A DNA stretch of 10,820 nucleotides, from positions 1-10,820 of the forward strand of contig DATLHO010000052.1 of assembly GCA_035539855.1 (NCBI GenBank), given 5' to 3'. Source of the stretch: DATLHO01 sp035539855. GTDB lineage: Bacteria; Bacteroidota; Ignavibacteria; OLB7. The position numbers and the translations under genes were made by a program. This document shows positions 1 through 7,200 of this stretch, in pieces; the first letter of the stretch is position 1, and each line of letters begins with the position of its first letter. The notes beneath the pieces were generated by a model that was given only the letters and a program-made list of their open reading frames with translations, did not search any database and was not told the DNA's origin.

Positions 1-103
1 CAACCTCAGCGGGCTTCCGGCGGGGATCTATCTCGTCAACCTCCGCGACGGCGAGCGGAGCGTTCTGGTCCCGCTGCTGCACGTCGATGCCCGACATCCG
101 TGA
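1..103 (+). CDS. C-terminal end of a secreted protein with a T9SS-like sorting domain (5'-truncated)
   Basis: Reading from base 2, the frame runs to a TGA at 101-103 and gives 33 residues beginning NLSGLPAGIYLVNLRDGERS. The pattern L-S-x-L-P-A-G-I-Y-L-V followed by a short charged turn and a final hydrophobic strand (SVLVPLL) is the usual last part of T9SS type A sorting domains (Por secretion tail family). It closely matches the ends of the four minus-strand genes here (PAGAYRV, PPGAYLL, SGAYLCV, AGAYLVR). Unlike them it does not stop at V-x-R but carries a short tail, HVDARHP. The rest of the gene lies before the window, so its main domain is unknown. It converges on the minus-strand operon. 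The frame and the motif are seen directly; the secretion role is inferred from the family. Confidence 0.72.
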   Translation, partial: NLSGLPAGIYLVNLRDGERSVLVPLLHVDARHP

Positions 104-315
104 GTTTCAGTGGCCGTCGCTGGTGCAGTTTCCCGCTGTCCAGTCCAGTGGCGAGGCGCCCGGCGCGATCGCCTGGCAGTGGGTCACAGGCGACTCGATC
201 GACCGCAACCGACAACTGATATACTGGTTCGGCGGCGCGGACTCCCGGCGTGTACACGGTCACCACCACCGTCGACGGCGTGACCGTGGCCTCGCGCTTC
301 TCGATCGTGCGGTAG
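87..315 (+). pseudogene. Frame-disturbed plus-strand coding remnant ending in a sorting-domain-like terminus
   Basis: From the ATG at 87, overlapping the end of the previous frame by 17 bases, one frame reads MPDIREFQWPSLVQ... and later IAWQWVTGDSIDRNRQLIYW, with coding-like codon choice. About base 235-241 the coherent signal moves to the next frame (+1), which reads TPGVYTVTTTVDGVTVASRF and then SIVR before a TAG at 313-315. The P-G-V-Y-T-V...S-I-V-R ending has the same shape as the C-termini of the neighbouring genes (G-A-Y-x-V...V-V-x-R). In its own frame that ending is cut off upstream by a TGA at 217-219. A strong hairpin begins 11 bases after the TAG, as expected at a real gene end. 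It may be a decayed C-terminal or Ig-like domain, a small frameshifted gene, or a sequencing error in one continuous gene. The exact point of frame change is uncertain. Confidence 0.4.
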
Positions 316-326
316 TCCGAAACGTC

Positions 327-359
327 CATCGGGGATCGGCTCCGCGCCGGTCCCCGATG
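327..359. terminator. Long perfect-type hairpin between converging transcripts
   Basis: Arms CATCGGGGATCGGC (327-340) and GCCGGTCCCCGATG (346-359) form a 14-bp stem with one T-G wobble (336/350) and a 5-base loop (TCCGC). It lies 11 bases after the plus-strand TAG at 313-315 and 48 bases beyond the stop of the minus-strand gene that ends at 408. This is where a bidirectional terminator or an RNA 3'-end stabiliser would sit. There is no good T-run on either side (only TTT on the minus strand shortly after the stem), so a classical intrinsic terminator is not proven. The stretch 360-407 shows nothing further. Confidence 0.6.
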
Positions 360-407
360 CACATACCTCGTTGATGTTCTTCGGCCCGCAACGACGCGAC
401 CGCGCCC

Positions 408-3400
408 TCACCGCACGACGACCCTTCCCACTCCCACTCCGCTCCCGGTCTCCACCCGCACGAGGTATGCACCCGCATCGAGGTCGCCGATGACGTCGAG
501 GACGATGGTCTCCGAGCTCACATTCGGCACGACCGCCAGACGCTCGGCGCCGAGCAGATCGTACACCCGCACGCCGGTGATCGGCTCGTCCGCGGTGATG
601 CGCAGTGCTGTTCCTCGGTCGATCGGGTTGGGCATGACCGTCACCGCGACGGAGCCCGTCGTGAGCGCCGGCGCCGGCGCCAGCGGCGTCTCGCTGATCG
701 CGCGATTCCAGTGCGCGAAGTAGTACGAGGGCTTGCGGCCCGCGATGATGAAGTTGCCCCCGGCGTACAGATCGCTGCCCGAGGTCGCCAGCGCGAACGG
801 GGTCCCGATCGTGAAGTCGCGCAGGTGGTTGAGGCCGATCAGACCGGAGCCGAGGTTCTCCCAGCTCGTCCCGTCCCAGCGCCCGATGCCGTTGATCTCG
901 ATCTCGCCGACGAAGCCGACGTAGCCGCCGACGTAGAGTCCGCCGCGATCGTCGAACGCGAGCGCGTGGATCACCCCGCCGCCGCCACCGAATGCCGTCC
1001 AGTCGGTTCCGTTCCATCGCGAGAGCGTGTAGGCGGTGCGGAGGATCTCCGTCGCCGGCGGAATCGTTATCCGCTCGAGGTGTCCGGCGGCGAGCACGAG
1101 CTCTCCGCCGCGCACCGCAAGTGCCCGTCCCTCGTAACCGACCGTGCCCATCGGACTCCAAGCAGAGCCATCCCAGCGAGCGACGTAGCGCGCGTGCTCG
1201 GTGCCGGCGGTGTCGAAGCGTCCGGCGGCGACGAGCTTCCCTTCGTGGATCGCGAGCGCGCGTACGAGCGAGAATCCCGGCGAGCCGCGCAGGCCCTCGC
1301 CGAGCGCCGACCACGCGCCACTCGACGGCGTGAAGCGCGCGACGTTCATCGCCGCGACGTCGCCGGCGCGGCGGAAGTCGCCGCCGGCATAGATGGCGTC
1401 GGCGTCGAGGGCGAGTGACCAGATCGATGCGGCGCGACCCGGAGGGCCTCCGAGGCCGCGGCCGAGCGCGCTCCAGCGCGTACCGTCCCAGCGCGCGATG
1501 CCGCGGACGCTGTCGCGTCCGGCCATGAGGAAGCCTCCGCCGGCGATCACGTCGCCGTTCGGCGCCAGCGCGAGCGCGCGGACGACAGGATCGCCGCCGG
1601 TGAAGCCGGTGCCGACGGTACGCCAGCGCTCGCCGTCCCAGCGCGCGATGCCGTTGGTGCGGATGCCGCCCGCGGTGCGGAAGCGGCCGCCGATGAAGAC
1701 GTCCGTGCCCTTGACGACCATCGCGTACACGGTGTCGTTGATTCCGATCGAGGGATCGCTTCCCATGGCCGACCACGCTCCCTCCCGCCACTGCGCGATG
1801 TTCGCCGAGCGCGCGCCGCCGGCGCTCGAGAACGATCCCCCCGCATAGACTTCGTCCGCGAACGCGACCGCCGTCATCACCGGGCCGTTGACGCCGCCGC
1901 CGAAAACGCTCCATGCGCCCGTCGCCAGATCGAGCGACGCGAGTCGGTTGATCGCGCGTCCCGCTGCTCGCGTGAACTCGCCGCCGACCAGCAGCGTGCG
2001 GCCCGTCGCGAAGCCGAGCGTGCGCACCGGACCGTCGAGGCCGGCGTCGGCATCCCACGCGCCGGCGCGCCATCGACCGAAGTAGCGCATCGTCTCCAGG
2101 CCCGCACGTGTGAAGTCGCCGCCGACGATCACGTCGTCGCCGTCGATCGCGATCGCGCTCACCGGCGCGTTGACGCCGTAGCGTCCGCCGCGGCCGATCG
2201 GCCGCCAGGTGCCGGCGCTCCAGTCGAGCAGTCGGTTCGCGCGCAGCGTGTCGAGGAGCTGGAACTCTCCGCCGACGACGAGACGTCCGTCGCGTGCGGC
2301 GAGCGCCGCGACGTACGTGTAGGTCGTGTCGCCGCGAATGCCTCCACCGACATCGCTCCACGTGCCCGTCGTCGGGCTCCACCGTGCGATGCGCGGCGAT
2401 CGCACCGATCCTGCCGAGTCGAACGCTCCTCCGACGTAGAGCGATCCTCCGTCGAAGCCGAGCGCGAAGACGAACGGCGCGATGCCGGAGACGCCGCCCG
2501 CCATCGAGGTCCATCGCGAGCCATCCCACGCGACGACGCCGCGCGAGGCGACGCCGCCCGCGCCCGGAAGAATCCCGCCGACATACAGCGTCCCGCGATC
2601 GTCGAGCGTCATCGTGCGCACGAGCGCGCCGACGCCGTCGATGCCGGCGCCGAGCGGATACCATATGCCCGTCGAGCGGCTCCACCGCGCGACGCGTCGT
2701 GCGGGGATGCCGCCGGCCGTCGTAAAGTCGCCGCCGATGTAGACGTTGTCGCCGTCGATCGCGAGGGCGTGCACGGGCGCATCGGTGCCGTGCAGCACGG
2801 CCGTGCGTCGCGAGCCGAGGGCGCTCCAGAGCGTGTCCCACTGCGCGACGCTGTACGCCGCGGCGACGCCCGCGGTCGTGAAGCTGCCTCCGGCGTAGAG
2901 CCGGTCACCGACGGTCACGAGCGAGCGGATGATCGGGATGGCATCGTCGGCGACACCGAGTCCGACCGGACTCCAGCCGCCGCCGCGCCACTCGGCTACC
3001 GCGTTGAGCGCACCGCCTCCGTTGCCGGGCGCGGTGAACACGCCGCCGGCATACAGCGACGTGGCTGATGCGTGCAGCGCGTAGACCGCGGAGTCGAGTC
3101 CGTTGCCGAGCTCGCGCCAGGCGGTGCCGGTCCATTCGGCGACGAAGCGCGCGGGCGTCGTGCCGGTGCGGCCGAAACGTCCGCCGGCGACGATGCGCCC
3201 GTCGAAGCGCGTGAGCGCGAGCACCGCGGAGTCGAACCCGCTGCCGAGGGGATACCAGACGTTCTCCTCGAGATCCCAGCGCGCGACGCGGTTGGCGGCG
3301 ATGTCGGCGACGAGCGTGAACGCGCCGCCGACGTAGAGCGAGCCGTCGTACAGCGCGAGCGCGTGGATCGTGCCGTTGGTGCGGTTGACGTCGGTCTTGC

Positions 3401-4214
3401 ACGCGGCCGACCACGACTGCGTCGCGATGTCCCAGCGCGCGATGTTGCCGACGGTGTCGGCATCGGCCATCAGGAACATCCCGCCGACGAACACGCTGTG
3501 ACTGTCCGCCGCGATCGCGTAGACGTGCCCCGGATAGACCCACGTGTTCTCAACGCTCGCGACGCCGCCGCCGAGCGACGACCATCGCCGCCGCGCGATG
3601 TCCCAGCGCGCGATGCCGCTGGCGCTGACGCCTCCGGCGGCCTCGAACGTGCCGCCGACATACAGGTAGCCGGCGTACGTGGCGAGCGCATAGACCGGTC
3701 CGCCGACGCCGTTGCGCAGCTCGTCGCCGAGCAGCTCCCAGGAGCCAGTCGTCGTGTTGTAGGCGACGACGTTGCTGGCGATCGTCGTGCCGGCGACGCG
3801 AAAGCTGCCTCCGACGAACAGCCGGTCACCCCACGTCGCGACCGCATGGACCGGACCGCCGACACCGGGCGGACCGAAGCGTCCGTCCCAGTGCTCGTCG
3901 CCGGGGACCGACAGCAGTTGCGGATCGTCGCGCCGGAGAAACCGCGGCGCTCCGTCGGGCGCGGTCGTCATGATCCATCCCGTCGGATCGTAGCTGCCGG
4001 ATGCGTTCTCCGGAAGCACGAGCGACCCGTCGTCGCCGAGGATCTCGCCGAGCGGCGCGATGAGGCCGGATGGCTTCTCGGGTCCCGATGGCTTCTCGAG
4101 CTCCGGTGACTGCTCGAGTCGTGACTGTCCGAGCGCGAGGTGCGCCGGCGTGATGAGCGCCAGGCAGAGGAGCGCGCCGAGACGCGCGAGCGTCGATAGA
4201 GGTGTGCGCGTCAT
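408..4214 (-). CDS. Secreted 21-repeat beta-propeller-like protein with T9SS-type C-terminal domain (paralogue B)
   Basis: This is a 1268-residue protein. Residues 1-29 look like a Sec signal peptide (MTRTPLSTLARLGALLCLAL, then ITPAHLALG), with likely cleavage before QS. A short Pro/Glu-rich spacer of three 6-residue repeats follows. Next is a segment (about 78-120) with GWIMTT, PRFLR, VPGDEHWD and PGVGG, shared with the upstream gene. Residues about 118-1173 hold 21 repeats of roughly 50 residues, with cores such as SLYVGGAF and NVYIGGDFTTAG followed by IARWDxxxxxWxxLG. The end (about 1174-1268) is a beta-sandwich with MPNP near 1194, VYDLLG, DAGAYLVRV and a terminal VVVR, typical of T9SS type A sorting domains. 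The start at 4214 is chosen because the signal peptide begins there, although the frame is open much further upstream. Its ATG overlaps the stop of the preceding gene (ATGA). No catalytic residues are recognised; ligand binding or adhesion is only a guess. Confidence 0.9.
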   Translation of the reverse strand: MTRTPLSTLARLGALLCLALITPAHLALGQSRLEQSPELEKPSGPEKPSGLIAPLGEILGDDGSLVLPENASGSYDPTGWIMTTAPDGAPRFLRRDDPQLLSVPGDEHWDGRFGPPGVGGPVHAVATWGDRLFVGGSFRVAGTTIASNVVAYNTTTGSWELLGDELRNGVGGPVYALATYAGYLYVGGTFEAAGGVSASGIARWDIARRRWSSLGGGVASVENTWVYPGHVYAIAADSHSVFVGGMFLMADADTVGNIARWDIATQSWSAACKTDVNRTNGTIHALALYDGSLYVGGAFTLVADIAANRVARWDLEENVWYPLGSGFDSAVLALTRFDGRIVAGGRFGRTGTTPARFVAEWTGTAWRELGNGLDSAVYALHASATSLYAGGVFTAPGNGGGALNAVAEWRGGGWSPVGLGVADDAIPIIRSLVTVGDRLYAGGSFTTAGVAAAYSVAQWDTLWSALGSRRTAVLHGTDAPVHALAIDGDNVYIGGDFTTAGGIPARRVARWSRSTGIWYPLGAGIDGVGALVRTMTLDDRGTLYVGGILPGAGGVASRGVVAWDGSRWTSMAGGVSGIAPFVFALGFDGGSLYVGGAFDSAGSVRSPRIARWSPTTGTWSDVGGGIRGDTTYTYVAALAARDGRLVVGGEFQLLDTLRANRLLDWSAGTWRPIGRGGRYGVNAPVSAIAIDGDDVIVGGDFTRAGLETMRYFGRWRAGAWDADAGLDGPVRTLGFATGRTLLVGGEFTRAAGRAINRLASLDLATGAWSVFGGGVNGPVMTAVAFADEVYAGGSFSSAGGARSANIAQWREGAWSAMGSDPSIGINDTVYAMVVKGTDVFIGGRFRTAGGIRTNGIARWDGERWRTVGTGFTGGDPVVRALALAPNGDVIAGGGFLMAGRDSVRGIARWDGTRWSALGRGLGGPPGRAASIWSLALDADAIYAGGDFRRAGDVAAMNVARFTPSSGAWSALGEGLRGSPGFSLVRALAIHEGKLVAAGRFDTAGTEHARYVARWDGSAWSPMGTVGYEGRALAVRGGELVLAAGHLERITIPPATEILRTAYTLSRWNGTDWTAFGGGGGVIHALAFDDRGGLYVGGYVGFVGEIEINGIGRWDGTSWENLGSGLIGLNHLRDFTIGTPFALATSGSDLYAGGNFIIAGRKPSYYFAHWNRAISETPLAPAPALTTGSVAVTVMPNPIDRGTALRITADEPITGVRVYDLLGAERLAVVPNVSSETIVLDVIGDLDAGAYLVRVETGSGVGVGRVVVR
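696..3863 (-). repeat. Array of 21 protein-coding repeats (V-x-A-L-A...LYVGGxFxxAG...IARWD...WxxLG)
   Basis: I counted 21 successive GG-type cores in the translated product, from RLFVGGSFRVAG (first) to DLYAGGNFIIAG (last). Most units are 45-60 residues. Units 18 and 19 have lost the GG pair (KLVAAGRF, ELVLAAGH), and units 9 and 20 lack the usual F-T-x-A-G (TLYVGGILPGAG, GLYVGGYVGFVG). The pattern of hydrophobic strand, turn, strand and Trp-containing strand suggests one four-stranded propeller blade per repeat. It resembles repeats seen in fungal Rax2-like and bacterial delta-60-like proteins, but family membership is not verified here. Confidence 0.85.
4062..4115 (-). repeat. Three imperfect 18-bp tandem repeats (6-residue units)
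   Basis: On the minus strand, units 4115-4098, 4097-4080 and 4079-4062 encode EQSPEL, EKPSGP and EKPSGL. The last two differ by only a few bases. They lie directly after the signal peptide of the 1268-residue protein and form a Pro/Glu/Ser-rich, probably flexible, linker before the folded part. The upstream paralogue has no such repeat at this place. Confidence 0.8.
4211..4214 (-). promoter_or_regulatory. ATGA stop/start overlap (translational coupling)
   Basis: On the minus strand, bases 4214-4211 read ATGA. The ATG starts the 1268-residue protein and the TGA (4213-4211) ends the 1255-residue protein. Such overlaps commonly allow a terminating ribosome to re-initiate, which would link production of the two paralogues. 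The 29 bases before the ATG contain no purine-rich Shine-Dalgarno sequence, so coupling may matter for expression of the second gene. Confidence 0.75.
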
Positions 4215-7200
4215 CGGAGTACGACGAAGGTGTGGGTGACGACGCGTCCGCCGTGGCGGAGCACGCAGAGGTAGGCGCCGCTGGCGAGCGATCGCGCGTC
4301 GAGCTGGAGCGTTCGGGTTCCGGCATCGGCCGAGCCGTCGTGCAGGGTCGAGAGGATGCGGCCGTCGGCGGCGACGATCGACACCGTTGCGTGCCCCGCA
4401 CCGGGAAGGGTGATCCGGATGTCGGCGTGATCGACGACCGGCGCGGGCGCCAGGTCGAGACGCGCAGCGGAGGCGTCGACACGTCCGGTGGAGACGTCGT
4501 CGCGCCGATCGATCGACGAGACGTTGCCCGTCAGCAGCTTGGTCCAGCGTCCGAAGTGCAGCGAGAGCTTGTCGCCGGCGCGCGTGAAGTTGCCGCCGAC
4601 GAACAGTCCGGTGGGATCGAGCGCGGCGGCGAAGACGCTCGGCAGCGCGGCGTTGCCGACGCCGGAGCCGAGCGCGCTCCACTCGCCCTTGCGCACGTCC
4701 CAGTGGGCGACGTTGCTCGCGTCGACGGAGCCGGCGCGCGTGAACGAGCCGCCGACGTAGACGCTGCGATCGTCCGCCGCGATAGCGTAGACCGCAGGGA
4801 GCGTCGAGCCGGAGAGGCCGTCGCCGAGCGCGCGCCAGGTCTCCGCGTCGAGATCCCAGTAGCCGACGTGGGAGGCACGGGCGACGCCCGCGGTGAGGAA
4901 CTCTCCGCCGACATAGACGCGACGGCCGACGACGGCAATCGCGGTGACCATGTCGTCGGGGCCGCCGGCAAGGCGCACCCATCGGTCGGTCGCGGGCTCC
5001 CAGCGGGCGATGTAGTTGGCGAGCGTTCCGCCGGCCTCGGTGAAATCCCCGCCGATGTAGAGTCCGTCGGCCGCCATCGCGAGGGCGTTGACGTCGCCGT
5101 TGACGCCTGCGCCGATGGGCGACCACGTGCCTTCGGCCGGATCCCACTGCGCGAGGTTGCGCACGGGGACGTCGCCGGCGGTCGTGAACGATCCGCCGAC
5201 GTAGAGCTTGCCGCGGTCGACCGCGAGCGCGAAGACATCGCCGTCGATGCCGTTGTCGCCGAGCGGACCGAGCGGGAACCACGTGTTCGTCGCGACGTGC
5301 CAGCGCGCGATGTTGCCGACGGCGACGCCGCCGGCCTTCGTGAAGCGTCCCGCGACGTAGACCTCGTTGGCCGTTGCCGCCAGCGCATAGACCACGCCGT
5401 CGGTGCCGGCGCCGAGCAGTGTCCAAGCGCCGGTGCGGCGGTTCCAGCGAGCGATCCGGCTCGAGGCCGCGTCGCCGGCGGCGATGAAGCTGCCGCCGAC
5501 GTAGATGTCGTCGCCGTTGATCGCGAGCGCGCGCACGACGCCATCGACGCCGAGCTGCGGATCGCCGCCGAGGCGCGCCCACGACTGTCCGTCCCATCGC
5601 GCGATCTGGTTGGCGCGCATGCCGCCGGCGATGCTCAGGCGGCCGCCGGCGTAGACCTCGTTGCGATAGGAGCCGAGCGCGTAGACATCGTTGTCGGTGC
5701 CGTTGTTCAGCCCGATCCCGAGCGCGCTCCATCCGCCGGCGTCGTAGCGCGCGATGCGCCACGCGCCGATCTCGCCGGCGACGACGAAGCGTCCGCCGAC
5801 GTAGAGCGATCCCCGATCGACAAGGATGGAATAGACGGTGTTGCAAACGCCGCGACCGGCCTCCTCACCGATCGCCGACCAAGCTTTCGACGCGATGTCC
5901 CACCGGGCGACGTAGTTGGCGACCAGCCCACCGGCGCGCGTGAACTCGCCGCCGACGTAGAGCGTCGAGCCGTCGCGCGCGAGCGCGTGCACGGCCGCGG
6001 GCGCGGCGTCGCGCGTGCGCACGCCGGAGTCCAGCGGAGCCCACGTGCGCGAGACCTCGTTCCACTGCGCGATGCGCAGCGCAGGAGCGCCGCCGGCGCG
6101 CGTGAAGTATCCGCCGACGTAGAGATCGTCGCCATTGGCGAGCAATGTCTGGACGGTATCGTTGACGCCGTCGAACGTTCCGTCGCCGAGGCGCGACCAG
6201 GCCGTGCCGTTCCAGACCGCGACGTTGCGCGCGCCGCTGCCGCCGGCGCTGTCGAAGCGCCCCGCGGCGTAGAGCCGCGAGCCGCTCGCCGCGAGCGCGC
6301 GGACGGCGCCGTTGGTGCCGGCGCCGAGCGGTGTCCATCGCGACTGCGTGAAGCTCCAGCGCGCGACGTGCGCGGCCGGAGCGCCGCCGGCGCGCGTAAA
6401 CTCCCCTGCCGCGTACAGTCCGTCGCCGCTGAGCGCGAGCGCGCGCACGGCGCCGTCGAGGTCGGCTGCGCCTCCCGGTGCCAGCGCGCTCCACGCGAGC
6501 CCGTCCCAGCGCGCGATGCGGCTGACGCGCACGCCGCCGGCGACCGTGAAGTCGCCGCCGACGAAGAGCGTGTTGCCGTCGCTGGCGACCGCGTACACGT
6601 TGCCGTTGACGCCGTTGTCCGGAGCGTTGGCCAGGCCCTGCCAGTTGCCGCCGCCATACTGCGCGACGTAGTTGACGATGCGCTCGCCGGCTCCGGTGAA
6701 GTCCCCGCCGGCGAACACGCGCTCGTCCTCCACCGCGATCGCATTGACGCCGACGCCGGCGACGCCGCTCGAGAGCGCACGCCAGGTCGAGCCATCCCAC
6801 AGCACGATCCGCCGGACCGGCACGTTCGTGGCGGTGCGATCGAAGAGGCCGCCGACATAGAGTCCCCGCGACCCGAGGGCGACCGCATGCACCGGCTGGT
6901 AGATCCCGAAGTTCTGGCCGGCCGCTGCCGGGTTGCCGAGGCGGGTGATGCGTCGCGACACGATGTTCATGCGCGCGACGTTCGGCGTCGGCACGTTCTG
7001 GATCCGGTTGTAGTCGCCGCCGACGTAGAGCTCCTGCCCCTGCGAGGCGAACGAGCGGACGACGCCGTTGACGCCGGAGTCGAACGGAGCCCATTGCGAC
7101 AGCGAGCGATCCCACATCGCGATCGAGCGCGAGCGCAGGCCGCCGGCCGTCGTGAAGCGTCCGCCGACATAGAGCTGCGGCCCGATCTGATGCAGCGCCC

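Noticed and set aside
184..2841. A long minus-strand open frame (about 885 codons) overlapping the 1268-residue gene
   Set aside because: It is extremely Arg-rich (runs of RRR) and out of frame with the clear repeat protein; a shadow frame.
4215..5846. Extending the 1268-residue protein upstream within its open frame
   Set aside because: The extension is Arg-rich shadow sequence inside the neighbouring gene. A signal peptide begins exactly at the ATG at 4214.
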